Positions 49,338-58,010 are shown, counted from the stretch's first letter. The stretch: DNA of 64,000 bases from JANQRA01 sp035762545 (GCA_035762545.1 DASTOM010000014.1:1-64000), one strand, 5' to 3'. Program-made: numbers and translations. The notes: generated from the letters alone by a model not told the origin.

Positions 49338-49733
49338 TCAGTGGTCGTGTTCGTCGGCGTCTGCGTCGGCCTTGGTGCGATGCACGGTCCCGTCCGGGTG
49401 TTCGGGAGGGGAGTAGATCGAGTACACCTTGAGATGCTGGTCTCCGGTGTTGACCACGTTGTGCCAGGTTCCTGCCGGGATGATGAAGGCCCAGTCATCC
49501 TGCACGTCGTGACTCTCATCCACCGCGTTCTGAGTCTTTCCGAGGTCGAGTCGGCCCCGTCCTTGCTCGAGACGCAAGAACTGGTCGAGATGCCCGTGGG
49601 CCTCCCATCCGATCTCACCTCCGGGTGGCACGGACATGACAGTGAGCTGACTGTGCTTGCCGGTGTATACGACCGTTCTGAAGTTCTCGTTGTCGATGGT
49701 CAGGCTCTCGATGTTGTCGACCCATCCGAGCAT
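49338..49733 (-). CDS. Cupin-domain protein
   Basis: 131 residues from the ATG at 49733, which has SD AAAGGAG. Cupin motif 1 is HGHLDQFLRLEQGRGRLDLG and motif 2 is PAGTWHNVVNTG, giving the usual His/Glu/His metal site, though one His of motif 1 is shifted. The tail is acidic and His-rich (DADADEHDH). Single-domain cupins include isomerases, dioxygenases and sugar-binding proteins; function not assignable. It is divergent from the repeat-peptide cassette, about 118 bp between starts, and could belong to it. Confidence 0.8.
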   Translation of the reverse strand: MLGWVDNIESLTIDNENFRTVVYTGKHSQLTVMSVPPGGEIGWEAHGHLDQFLRLEQGRGRLDLGKTQNAVDESHDVQDDWAFIIPAGTWHNVVNTGDQHLKVYSIYSPPEHPDGTVHRTKADADADEHDH

Positions 49734-49850
49734 CGGCTCTCCTTTCGTCATCGACAACGCTATTACACGAGCGCGGACACGGATTGATCGGCGGGCGACC
49801 GGGTATGAAGGGACGAGTACGGTGATGAGAACCCCAGGCAAGGAGCGACA

Positions 49851-50057
49851 GTGACTGACAACGAGATCACCAACGGAAGCCTGTCCGACGACGACATCGA
49901 AACCGTGGGTCAGCCCAAACCCAAAACGACGAACCGGGACGGTGACGCCGTGGACAGCACCGATGCGGATGGTGTGGATTCGACCGATAGCGATGGTGTG
50001 GACAGCACCGACTCCGATGGCGTCGATTCGACCGACAGCGACACCCGGGACAACTGA
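49851..50057 (+). CDS. 68-residue repeat peptide, candidate RiPP precursor
   Basis: GTG start with SD AAGGAG five bases upstream. Residues 1-34 form a leader-like part that includes LSDDDIETVG (11-20), reminiscent of the LSDEELEAVAGG stretch of some RiPP leaders, then QPKPKTTNRDGDAV. Residues 35-64 are repeats: DSTDADGV, DSTDSDGV, DSTDSDGV, DSTDSD, then TRDN. Ser codons alternate AGC/TCG between successive repeats, so the DNA unit is 48 bp. No Cys, no signal peptide. Followed 14 bp later by a JmjC-type oxygenase gene. Alternative: a Ca2+-binding DxDGxxD repeat peptide of thrombospondin-3 type. Confidence 0.7.
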   Translation: MTDNEITNGSLSDDDIETVGQPKPKTTNRDGDAVDSTDADGVDSTDSDGVDSTDSDGVDSTDSDTRDN

Positions 50058-50071
50058 CCCTGCACACCTCG

Positions 50072-51244
50072 TTGGACCTGGCAGACCGGGAGGGTCGGGA
50101 AGCCCTGACTCGAGCGGTGGGCGACCCGGACCACTTCGCCGAGAAACTGTGGGCGACGCACCCGCAGCATCGACAGGGGAGCGCCGAGCAAGGATTCACT
50201 GATCTGCTGTCCCTCGACGACGTCGATCTGGTCGTCTCCACCACCGGTCTCCGTCTCCCCTTGTTCCGTATGGTCAAGGACGGCGAAGTACTGCCTGCAG
50301 GGAGATACACGAAGACGACACGAACAGGCTCTCACGAGACCAGAGACGTCATCGACTCCCGTGCCGTCTTCGGCGAGTTCGCCACCGGAGCCACCATCGT
50401 GTTCCAGAGCATGCACCGTTACTGGCAGCCGCTCGCCGACTACTGCCGGGGTTTGGAGTTGGCTCTCGGCCATCCGGTCCAAGCCAACGCTTACATCACA
50501 CCACCGGGAGCACAGGGCTTCGGTGCTCACGAGGACGAGCACGACGTCTTCGTCCTCCAGTCACACGGGACCAAGCAGTGGTGGGTCCACGAGCGAAACG
50601 ACCTCCCACCCACCAGACCCGCAGTGATCGATGCCTTGTTGGCCCCTGGCGACTCGTTGTACATCCCGTCCGGCTTTCCCCATTCGGCGGCGACTCAGGA
50701 CCGCGAGTCGGTCCACATCACCATCGGCATCCTCGCCATCCCCTGGACGGCCGTGATCAAGGAGGCAATGAAGATCATCGAGTCCGACCCCGGCCTGCAA
50801 GTGCCGCTACCCCTCCGATACGCCATGGCCGACGGAGAGTTCGACGACGAGGTCGGGCGTCGTCTCGGTCAGGTCGCGACCTTGGTCACCGGTCTGAACC
50901 CGGCTCCGATCGCACGTCGGCTCCGGCGCAAGGTCCTCACCACCCGACAGTCGCTGCTGAGGGGTCAAATGCATCGGCTCCTCTCCCTCGAACAGATCGG
51001 CGACGAGTCGAGGATGGTCCGTCGAGCCCGCTCGATTTGCGTGTTGGAACATGTCGGCGGTCGGCTGTCGGTGATGCTCGGCGATCGCGAGTTGCTCATG
51101 CCCCTCCGGGTCGAACCGGCGATGCAGCTGATATCGGCGGGCGAGAGCTTCAGGGTCTCAGACCTGCCGGGTCTCGACCAGGCAGGCCGACTCGTGCTGA
51201 TGCGACGGCTGGTCCGGGAAGGGCTCCTCGAGGTCGTGGTTTGA
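50072..51244 (+). CDS. JmjC/cupin_4-type 2-oxoglutarate oxygenase
   Basis: About 390 residues, similar to the ribosomal-oxygenase (YcfD/ROX) group. The Fe(II) ligands are HxD in AHEDEHDVFVLQ (His153, Asp155) and the distal His in PSGFPHSA (about 204); QSHGTKQWWVHER has the Lys expected for 2-oxoglutarate contact. A C-terminal ~180-residue helical/winged-helix part follows, as in ROX enzymes. Known members hydroxylate Arg or His in ribosomal proteins. Here the neighbour is a Ser/Thr/Asp-rich repeat peptide. Starts: TTG at 50072, or CTG at 50054 overlapping the peptide's stop; no ATG available. Confidence 0.85.
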   Translation: MDLADREGREALTRAVGDPDHFAEKLWATHPQHRQGSAEQGFTDLLSLDDVDLVVSTTGLRLPLFRMVKDGEVLPAGRYTKTTRTGSHETRDVIDSRAVFGEFATGATIVFQSMHRYWQPLADYCRGLELALGHPVQANAYITPPGAQGFGAHEDEHDVFVLQSHGTKQWWVHERNDLPPTRPAVIDALLAPGDSLYIPSGFPHSAATQDRESVHITIGILAIPWTAVIKEAMKIIESDPGLQVPLPLRYAMADGEFDDEVGRRLGQVATLVTGLNPAPIARRLRRKVLTTRQSLLRGQMHRLLSLEQIGDESRMVRRARSICVLEHVGGRLSVMLGDRELLMPLRVEPAMQLISAGESFRVSDLPGLDQAGRLVLMRRLVREGLLEVVV

Positions 51245-52140
51245 CCCAAGGCGATTGGCGGTGCTCCGCCGAGTCCGTGGGCCGAGAGGAGCCGCTCTTC
51301 GCCACGGCATCGCTCGTGTCGTCGTGGCTGCTCATCGAGCAACCGGGAGCATGGGGGCCCGACGCCCTGACCGAAAGCAAGTTTCCCGAGGCGATCGCAG
51401 CCGAATTGAAACGGCGATCGGGGAATGTTCGGATCCTGCTGATTCGCCACCGCTCGTCCAAGAATGGTGACCCGGTCTTCTTCAAAGCCCACTCGGGCGG
51501 GAACGGGGTTGACCCCACCCTGGTCGCATCCCAGATGCCCGATCCATCGGTCCTCCTGGATGTCGACTTCGACGCTCTCGCCAATGGAGAAGTCGGCCCG
51601 GGTCAGCCGGTCGACCACCCGATCTACCTGGTTTGCACTCATGGTCGTCACGACATCTGCTGCGCCGACCAGGGCCGTCCGCTGTATCGGGCACTGTCGC
51701 CGCTCCGCCCGGGTCGGACCTGGGAGGTGTCGCATCTCGGTGGCGACCGGTTCGCGGGGAATCTGCTCGTTCTCCCCCGGGGCGATTATTTCGGTCGAGT
51801 CGGACCCGACGATGTGGAACCACTGGTTTCGAGCTACGAATCCGGGAGTATCGACCTGATACACCACCGGGGGAGGAGTATCCAACCCCGCCTCGTCCAG
51901 GCCGCGGAGTTCTTCCTGCGTGAGGCCGAGGGGATCACCGGGTTCGAGGATGTCGAGGTGACCGACTACCGCCGGCACGATCACGATCATGCCAACGTGG
52001 TGTTTCGCGAGGGCGCCAGTGTTGTCGAGGTAGAGGTGAAGGCTGGTCGGGATGCGGCGTCGAGAACCCTGACCTGTCGTGCCGATGAGCCCGGCTACCC
52101 GGTCTCCTATGACCTGGTGTCGATCACCCGCGTCCCGTGA
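51241..52140 (+). CDS. Suc/Fer-like thioredoxin-fold ferredoxin protein
   Basis: 299 residues from a TTG at 51241 that overlaps the oxygenase stop (TTGA). The family start RCSAESVGREEPLFATAS and WLLIEQPGAWG, and the Cys cluster CTHGRHDICCADQGRP with HLGGDRFAGNLLVLP, identify the sucrase/ferredoxin-like family (PF06999), whose members have a thioredoxin-like [2Fe-2S] domain. The frame is open back to 50578 but only as a shadow of the oxygenase. Tight coupling suggests it hands electrons to the oxygenase or acts on the same product (inference). Confidence 0.85.
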   Translation: MTQGDWRCSAESVGREEPLFATASLVSSWLLIEQPGAWGPDALTESKFPEAIAAELKRRSGNVRILLIRHRSSKNGDPVFFKAHSGGNGVDPTLVASQMPDPSVLLDVDFDALANGEVGPGQPVDHPIYLVCTHGRHDICCADQGRPLYRALSPLRPGRTWEVSHLGGDRFAGNLLVLPRGDYFGRVGPDDVEPLVSSYESGSIDLIHHRGRSIQPRLVQAAEFFLREAEGITGFEDVEVTDYRRHDHDHANVVFREGASVVEVEVKAGRDAASRTLTCRADEPGYPVSYDLVSITRVP

Positions 52141-52291
52141 GGGTGGAAGGATCAGTCTCCAGTGAAGTGATCACCTGAAGCAGGACCCAGGTCTGATCCC
52201 TCTCCTCGTGGCCCCGGTGCGCTCGAGACAACTGCCAGCAGGGTCGAGCACGCCCGTCTGCGTACCGAGCTGCGGTCGTAAGGTTCGGCCG

Positions 52292-53473
52292 ATGCCAACC
52301 ACAGCCAAGCGGTTCGAATCGCTGATGGAGATCACCAAGCGGCCCGACATCGTCTTCGTCAGCGGTGACGGCTCGTGGCTCACCGACGAGTCGGGGAACC
52401 GCTACCTCGACTTCGTCCAGGGCTGGGCGGTGAACTGCCTCGGCCACAGCCCGAAACCTCTGGCTTCGGCGATCTCCGAGCAGGCGGCGCGGTTGATCAC
52501 CCCTAGCCCCGCCTTCTACAACCGCCCGATGCTCGATCTCGCCGACGCACTCGTCTCAGCCTCGGGGCTCGACGAGGTCTTCTTCACCAACAGCGGTGCC
52601 GAGGCCAACGAGGGTGCCATCAAGCTGGCGAGAAAGTGGGGGTCATTGCACCGGAAGGGTGCATACGAGATCGTCACCACGTTCGGAGGATTTCACGGTC
52701 GCACTCTCGCCACCATGTCCGCCTCGGGAAAGCCGGGCTGGGACCGGCTGTTCGAGCCCAAAGTTCCCGGATTCCCCAAGGTCGACCTGGGGGATCTGGA
52801 TGCGGTGGAGGCCGCCATCGGCGACAACACAGTGGCAGTCATGCTCGAGCCCATCCAGGGAGAGTCCGGGGTGGTGCCGGCCGGCGAAGAGTATCTGCGC
52901 GGGCTGCGCGCTCTCACCGAAGAACATGGAGTGCTCCTTATCCTCGATGAGATCCAGACCGGGATGGGGCGCACGGGTCGATTGTTCGCCTTCGAGCACT
53001 CCGGCGTCCGCCCGGACATATTGACCTTGGGCAAGGGCCTCGGTGGCGGGGTCCCCATCGCCGCGATGCTTGCGACCAGGGAGGTCTCCTGTTTCGAGTA
53101 CGGGGACCAGGGTGGGACGTTCAACGGGAACCCGCTGATGACCGCGGCCGGTCTCGCCGTTCTGCGGGAACTGACCCGCGAGGGCTTTCTAGAGTCCGTG
53201 GTGGCGAAGGGCTATTACCTGACCAGGGGTCTGGAGGCCTTGTCGCAACGTCATGGCTACGGGTCGGTCCGGGGACAAGGACTGCTCTTGGCTCTCGACC
53301 TCGAGCAGCCGATCGGGTCGGAGATCGTCACGGAGGCGCTTGGCCGTGGCCTGCTGCTCAACTCACCCCGCCCGGACAGTCTCCGGTTCATGCCCGCCCT
53401 GACCGTCACGGAGTCGGAGATCGATGAGATGCTCGAGATCTTGGACGGCGTCTGCAGCGACCGCGCATCCTGA
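52292..53473 (+). CDS. Class III aminotransferase, acetylornithine-transaminase-like
   Basis: 393 residues from ATG 52292, ArgD/GabT group: GSWLTDESGNRYLDFVQGWAVNCLGHS, FFTNSGAEANEGAIKLARK, GFHGRTLATMSASG, the Asp motif LLILDEIQTGMGRTG and the PLP Lys in LGKGLGGGVPIAAM. Size and text are close to acetylornithine or succinyldiaminopimelate aminotransferase. No other arginine genes are nearby, so the substrate is open. TAAGGT lies seven bases before the ATG with no SD: leaderless. Confidence 0.88.
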   Translation: MPTTAKRFESLMEITKRPDIVFVSGDGSWLTDESGNRYLDFVQGWAVNCLGHSPKPLASAISEQAARLITPSPAFYNRPMLDLADALVSASGLDEVFFTNSGAEANEGAIKLARKWGSLHRKGAYEIVTTFGGFHGRTLATMSASGKPGWDRLFEPKVPGFPKVDLGDLDAVEAAIGDNTVAVMLEPIQGESGVVPAGEEYLRGLRALTEEHGVLLILDEIQTGMGRTGRLFAFEHSGVRPDILTLGKGLGGGVPIAAMLATREVSCFEYGDQGGTFNGNPLMTAAGLAVLRELTREGFLESVVAKGYYLTRGLEALSQRHGYGSVRGQGLLLALDLEQPIGSEIVTEALGRGLLLNSPRPDSLRFMPALTVTESEIDEMLEILDGVCSDRAS

Positions 53474-53477
53474 TTCC

Positions 53478-54353
53478 TCACGCGTACTGAACCGAGCGTT
53501 TTGCGAATCCGAACTGGAAGTCGTCGATCACAGTCAAAGGCGAAGACTCGGCATCTGTCGCGGCTCCCATGGCGATGAACAGCGGTGTGAAGTGCTCGAC
53601 GGTCGGGTGTGCGTAGGGCATGCCCGGCGCCCGGTCATAGGCGGCGAGCGTCTCGAAGTCTCCTCGCGCCATCGCATCGGCCACCCAGGCATCGAACTCG
53701 ACCGACCATCCCGGGATGACGTTGTCCTCGAACATCTCCCGTGTCGCATACCGGAGCCCGTGAGTCATGAAGCCGGACCCGATGATCAACACCCCCTCAT
53801 CACGTAACGGTCGGAGACGACGACCCAATTCGAAGAGCTTCTGGGGATCGTGAGTCGGCATGCTCAACTGGAGGACGGGAACGTCGGCGAACGGATACAT
53901 CACCTTGAGCGGGACCCAGGCACCGTGGTCGAGCCCTCGTGACCGGTGCTGATAGACGGGCTCCGTGTCCGGCATCATCGCGGCCACACGCGACGTCAAC
54001 CCGCTGGCCTCGGGTGTGGGGTAGGTCATCCGGAAGTACACGTCGGCGAAACCGGCGAAGTCATAGACCAGAGGTGTCCCCGGATCCGGGGAGGAGAGGC
54101 TCAACGGGGCCGACTCCCAATGGGCGCTGACGATGAGGATCGCCTTGGGCTTCGGGAGCGACTGCGACCATCCGAACAGCTGGTCGATCCAATGCGGATC
54201 ATCGAACACTGGGGGAGCGCCATGGCTCAGATACAGCGAGGGAAGGGGACCCATCTCGGGTGACCACTCCTCCTGAGTACGGCTGGCCCGAGCTCTGTCC
54301 GTCAGGAAGCGATTGAACGGCTCTGCCGGGTGGGTGGGGTGGATGATGCTCAT
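53478..54353 (-). CDS. LigB-type (DODA) class III extradiol ring-cleavage dioxygenase
   Basis: About 291 residues. The non-haem Fe ligands are in SLYLSHGAPPVFDD and SAHWES; YDFAGFADVYFRMTYPTPEA, RGLDHGAWVPLKVMYP and GSGFMTHGLR are typical of 4,5-DOPA-dioxygenase-like proteins (YgiD group). They open catechol-type rings with O2. A GTG at 54368 is an alternative start. It shares the strand with the PadR gene 42 bp upstream and may be transcribed with it; PadR proteins often respond to phenolic compounds. Confidence 0.88.
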   Translation of the reverse strand: MSIIHPTHPAEPFNRFLTDRARASRTQEEWSPEMGPLPSLYLSHGAPPVFDDPHWIDQLFGWSQSLPKPKAILIVSAHWESAPLSLSSPDPGTPLVYDFAGFADVYFRMTYPTPEASGLTSRVAAMMPDTEPVYQHRSRGLDHGAWVPLKVMYPFADVPVLQLSMPTHDPQKLFELGRRLRPLRDEGVLIIGSGFMTHGLRYATREMFEDNVIPGWSVEFDAWVADAMARGDFETLAAYDRAPGMPYAHPTVEHFTPLFIAMGAATDAESSPLTVIDDFQFGFAKRSVQYA

Positions 54354-54395
54354 TGGCTCGCCAACCACAACAACTACGCGCCAACGGGCATTTCC

Positions 54396-54935
54396 TCATC
54401 GAGTGGACCGAGCCTCGAGATCCGTCAGGTATGCCGAGGCAGCAGCGGCAATGTGCCGACGCCACAACTCGACGTGGTCCGCTCCGTCGGGTTCGTCGAG
54501 AGCTTTCAGGGTCGGGGCGAGATGCCGACGTTGTAGCCGGATCAGATCGACGGGGGAACCGTCGAGACTCTCGATCAGGGCGACCTTGAGCAGGAAATCG
54601 ATTCGCAGCTGTCGAACGTGGTCGACCGGCGTACTCAGCCACGCCTCGAGGGCACGCGTGCCTTCCGGAGTGATCCGGTGGACGAATCGCCTGGGTCCGG
54701 AATCGCCCTTCTCTGTCCCCACAGGTGCGGCAAGACCTTGTTCGACCAGACGGTCGAGTGCTCGGTAGACGAGGGGTCGGCGGACCGTCATGACACGTCC
54801 GATCACCGCGTCGGCGTCGAGCTTCTTTGCGATGGCGAAGCCGTGTGCGTCCTCCGGGGCCAGCACTCCGAGGACGGCGTACTCCGTAGTCGAGAGTTGT
54901 GGCACCGACGTTGTGGATTCTGCCGAGGTAGTCAC
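54396..54935 (-). CDS. PadR-family transcriptional regulator
   Basis: About 179 residues from a GTG at 54935. Winged helix TEYAVLGVLAPEDAHGFAIAKKL, RPLVYRALDRLVEQGLAAPVGTEKG, RRFVHRITPEG, followed by an Arg-rich helical C-terminal dimerisation domain. TATAGT sits six bases before the GTG, so the mRNA is probably leaderless; the longer frame to 54968 would cross the promoter. It is divergent from modA, with an operator-like inverted repeat between, and upstream of the dioxygenase gene. Confidence 0.88.
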   Translation of the reverse strand: MTTSAESTTSVPQLSTTEYAVLGVLAPEDAHGFAIAKKLDADAVIGRVMTVRRPLVYRALDRLVEQGLAAPVGTEKGDSGPRRFVHRITPEGTRALEAWLSTPVDHVRQLRIDFLLKVALIESLDGSPVDLIRLQRRHLAPTLKALDEPDGADHVELWRRHIAAAASAYLTDLEARSTR

Positions 54936-54965
54936 AATGTGACTATAAATGGGTCTCATTGTGAC
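54931..54965. promoter_or_regulatory. Divergent padR/modA promoter with operator-like repeats
   Basis: GTCACAATGTGAC (54931-54943) is a self-complementary box, and GTCACAAT...ATTGTGAC (54931 and 54958) forms an 8-bp inverted repeat around the -10 boxes. ACTATAAAT (54942-54950) contains both -10s: TATAGT (minus) and TATAAA (plus). A bound repressor would close both directions. Confidence 0.65.
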
Positions 54966-55713
54966 CAACTGGGTTCGGCTCTCGCTGCTCGTGGTGGCCT
55001 CGCTGGTGGTCGCCTCATGTGGGTCGGATCAGGAATCGGCGGGTGAGGTCCTCGTCTCAGCAGCCGCCTCCCTGACCGACCTCTTCACCGAGATGGAGGA
55101 GTCTTACGAGAGCGAACACCCCGGTGTCGATGTGATCGTCAACTTCGGCGGGAGCCCGGCCTTGCGCGAGCAGATCATCCAAGGAGCGCCGGTGGACGTC
55201 TTCGCATCTGCGGACCTCGCCAACATGGAGGCATTGGTCGAGAGGAATCTGGTGGGCGGCGAGCCACAGGTGTTTGCCAGCAACCAGTTGCAGATCGCGG
55301 TGCCTTCAGGTAACCCCGGCGGAGTCTCCGGTGTCTCCGACTTCGGCGATGACGCTCTGCTAGTTGGTCTGTGCGCAGAGGAGGTCCCATGCGGTCGTCT
55401 CGCCAGGGAAGTCCTCGCCAATGCGGGCGTGATGGCGGCGGTCGACAGCAACGAGCCGGATGTCCGGGCACTTCTCACCAAGATCGAGCTCGGGGAACTC
55501 GACCTAGGCATCGTCTACGTCACCGACGTTATGGCGAGCGAGGGGAGCGTCGAAGGGATCGCGATACCGGACGAGGTCAACGTGGCCACGGAGTACCCGA
55601 TCGCCGTCCTGTCCGACGCGCCCAACAGCGATCTGGCCGACGACTTCGTCTCATGGGTCACCTCGGACGATGGCGCCGCGATCGTTGCCGAGTACGGGTT
55701 CAGGCTCCCGTGA
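54961..55713 (+). CDS. modA: Molybdate-binding lipoprotein
   Basis: About 250 residues from a GTG at 54961. Signal peptide with lipobox VVASC. The ModA fold is shown by LVSAAASLTDLFTEMEESYE, NFGGSPALREQIIQGAPVDVFASAD and LGIVYVTDVMA. It binds molybdate or tungstate outside the membrane. The ATG at 54949 overlaps the TATAAA box, which makes the GTG more likely. GTGA overlap with modB. Confidence 0.93.
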   Translation: MTNWVRLSLLVVASLVVASCGSDQESAGEVLVSAAASLTDLFTEMEESYESEHPGVDVIVNFGGSPALREQIIQGAPVDVFASADLANMEALVERNLVGGEPQVFASNQLQIAVPSGNPGGVSGVSDFGDDALLVGLCAEEVPCGRLAREVLANAGVMAAVDSNEPDVRALLTKIELGELDLGIVYVTDVMASEGSVEGIAIPDEVNVATEYPIAVLSDAPNSDLADDFVSWVTSDDGAAIVAEYGFRLP

Positions 55714-56516
55714 CCACCGGACCCAAGCGGAGGGCGGGGTCGAGACCACCTTGGTTGATGGTCGTGCTCGCGGGATTGGGACTTGCTCTCTTTGTTCTGC
55801 CGTTGATCGGTTTGCTCGGCCGGGTTCCCTGGGCCGATCTGCCTGCGCTTCTCAGCAGTGAAGTCGTCACCGATGCGCTCAGGATCTCTCTGATCGTCTC
55901 GATCCTCGCCACAGTGATCTCCCTCGTTCTCGGCGTTCCGATCGCCTGGGTGCTGGCGAGGGTCGAGTTCCCGGGGAGATCTCTGGCCAGGGGTGTCGTC
56001 ACGCTTCCTCTCGTCCTCCCGCCTGTTGTCGGCGGGGCTGCCCTCCTCTTTGCCCTCGGAAGGCGTGGTCTGGTCGGTGAGCCGCTGTACGAAGCGACCG
56101 GGCTCCTGCTCCCTTTTTCGACGTGGGGTGTTGTCGTGGCTACCACATTCGTGGCGATGCCGTTCATGGTCATCACCCTCGAAGGGGCGCTGCGGAACAT
56201 GGACCTCCGGTACGAGGGAGCGGCAGCGTCTCTCGGTGCGAGCCGGGGGACGGTGTTCCGACGGGTCACCTTGCCCATGGTGGCGCCGTCGCTGGTCGCG
56301 GGGATCGTGCTCACCTGGGCCCGCGCTTTCGGCGAGTTCGGTGCGACAGTCACCTTCGCCGGCAACCTCCAGGGGAGGACTCAGTCGCTCCCCCTGGCTG
56401 TGTTCATCGCCCTGGAAAGCGACCGGGCGACCGCGGTGACGATCAGCCTGATGATGGTGGTCATCTCCCTCGTCGTCTTGGTCGCCCTGCGTGATCGATG
56501 GTGGCGGACCACTTGA
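55710..56516 (+). CDS. modB: Molybdate ABC transporter permease
   Basis: 268 residues from a GTG that overlaps the modA stop (GTGA). Six membrane helices; the EAA loop is EGAAASLGASRGTVFRRVTLPMVAPSL, preceded by PLVLPPVVGGAALLF. Forms the membrane channel for molybdate. The frame is open further upstream, but only as a shadow of modA. Confidence 0.93.
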   Translation: MTTGPKRRAGSRPPWLMVVLAGLGLALFVLPLIGLLGRVPWADLPALLSSEVVTDALRISLIVSILATVISLVLGVPIAWVLARVEFPGRSLARGVVTLPLVLPPVVGGAALLFALGRRGLVGEPLYEATGLLLPFSTWGVVVATTFVAMPFMVITLEGALRNMDLRYEGAAASLGASRGTVFRRVTLPMVAPSLVAGIVLTWARAFGEFGATVTFAGNLQGRTQSLPLAVFIALESDRATAVTISLMMVVISLVVLVALRDRWWRTT

Positions 56517-57571
56517 GGTCGCTGATCGCCCGTTTCACGGTCCGGCGATCCGAGACCTTCGTCGTCGACGTGGACCTCGAGGTGGGTCATGGGGAGACCG
56601 TCGCTCTTCTCGGCCCCAACGGCGCCGGCAAGTCGTCGGTCGTTGCCGCTATCGCCGGGTTGCTTCCCATCGACTCGGGGCGTATCGAGATTGGAGGCTT
56701 GTTGCTGGACGATCCGGCTGCGGGAGTGTTCTCACCGCCCGAGGTACGGAAGATCGGAGTTGTCTTTCAGGACTTCCTCCTGTTCCCCCACCTCAGCGTC
56801 ATCGACAACATCGCGTTCGGGTTGACTCGGGGTCGAAACCGGGCGGAAGCCCGTTCAATCGCAGGTCACTGGGCGGAGCGGCTCGCCGTGGCGTCGCTGT
56901 CACAGCAGCGACCGGGCGATCTCTCCGGGGGCGAGGCGCAACGTGTCGCCTTGGCCCGCGCCCTGGCGACGACACCTGATGTCCTGCTTCTCGATGAACC
57001 CTTGTCGGCCCTGGATGTGACCACGAGGGCAGAGGTGCGCCGACTCCTGAGTGATCACCTCAGTGAGTTCGGTGGGCCCCGTCTCATCATCACCCACGAC
57101 CCAACCGACGCCTACTTGCTCGCCGATCGCATCTACGTGATCGAAAACGGCGCAATCACCCAGTCCGGCTCACCCGACGAGATACGGCTGCGTCCGAAGA
57201 CGAGGTACGCCGCCGACCTGGCCGGCGCCAACCTCCACGAGGGATCGGTCAGCGACGGCGTTGTCTCGGTCGATGGTCACCCTGTTCACGTTGCCGAGGA
57301 GGTGCCCGACGGTCGCGTGCTTCTGGCTATCCCGGCCACGGCTGTGTCTATCCACACCAGCGCCCCCGGGGGTAGCCCGCGCAACTCGTGGTCGACGAGC
57401 GTGGAGCGCCTCGAGCACCTGGGTCCCCGCGCCCGGCTACGAACCGGCGGCCCCTTGCCACTCACTGCAGAGCTCACCGAGGCAGCTCTCTTGGACCTGG
57501 GAATCGAACCCGGGGCGACGGTGTGGGTTGCGATCAAAGCCACCGAGATCTCGGTGGAGCCTTTCGAGTGA
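56498..57571 (+). CDS. modC: Molybdate ABC transporter ATPase
   Basis: 357 residues: Walker A GPNGAGKSS, signature LSGGEAQRVALARAL, Walker B LLLDEPLSALD, H-loop ITHDPTDAYLLADR, and a C-terminal TOBE/MOP-like domain (about 290-357, LEHLGPRARLRTG, EPGATVWVAIKATEISV) that senses molybdate. The ATG at 56498 overlaps modB by 19 bp; a TTG at 56513 overlapping the modB stop (TTGA), as in the preceding junction, is equally likely. Confidence 0.92.
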   Translation: MVADHLRSLIARFTVRRSETFVVDVDLEVGHGETVALLGPNGAGKSSVVAAIAGLLPIDSGRIEIGGLLLDDPAAGVFSPPEVRKIGVVFQDFLLFPHLSVIDNIAFGLTRGRNRAEARSIAGHWAERLAVASLSQQRPGDLSGGEAQRVALARALATTPDVLLLDEPLSALDVTTRAEVRRLLSDHLSEFGGPRLIITHDPTDAYLLADRIYVIENGAITQSGSPDEIRLRPKTRYAADLAGANLHEGSVSDGVVSVDGHPVHVAEEVPDGRVLLAIPATAVSIHTSAPGGSPRNSWSTSVERLEHLGPRARLRTGGPLPLTAELTEAALLDLGIEPGATVWVAIKATEISVEPFE

Positions 57572-57578
57572 CAGTTCG

Positions 57579-58010
57579 TCAGTCGAGACAATCTCCACAT
57601 ACACCGGTGACCACGAGGTCGATGTTCTCGGCCGCGAAAGAGTGATGATCACCGAGGTGGGAGCGGATCTGTTCGACCAACTCTCCGACGTGATGGTCAA
57701 CCGACCCGCAACGGCGGCACACCAGGTGAAAATGGTCGTCAGGGTGGGCGATCTCCCATCGCGCCGATCCATCGATCCCCAGGTGCGACTCACGAACCAG
57801 ATCGAGATCCTCGAACAGGGTGAGTGATCGGTAGACCGAAGAGATGTTCACGGTCGGGTCCGCCCGGTTGACCCGGGCCGCGATCTCCTCAGCGGTGAGG
57901 TGGCCGTTGGCGCTGCGCAGGACCGACCAGACCTGCCAGCGTGGGGAGGTCAAGCGATAACCGTGATCTCTGAGCAGTGACCCGAGGTCCTGAGCCGCTT
58001 CCACGAACAC
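57579..58010 (-). CDS. nur: Fur-family metalloregulator, Nur-like
   Basis: About 143 residues from a GTG at 58010. Fur winged helix HGYRLTSPRWQVWSVLRSANGHLTAEEIA, NISSVYRSLTLFEDLDLV, metal ligands HPDDHFHLVCRRCG and a second Cys pair CGDC at the end. Among Fur paralogs, a nickel-responsive Nur role is favoured because the divergent operon encodes a Ni/Co transporter and the shared promoter has a TTGCgA-N5-TcGCAA box, close to the Nur box. Zur is the main alternative. A TTG at 58064 would put the box inside the gene. Confidence 0.8.
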   Translation of the reverse strand: MFVEAAQDLGSLLRDHGYRLTSPRWQVWSVLRSANGHLTAEEIAARVNRADPTVNISSVYRSLTLFEDLDLVRESHLGIDGSARWEIAHPDDHFHLVCRRCGSVDHHVGELVEQIRSHLGDHHSFAAENIDLVVTGVCGDCLD

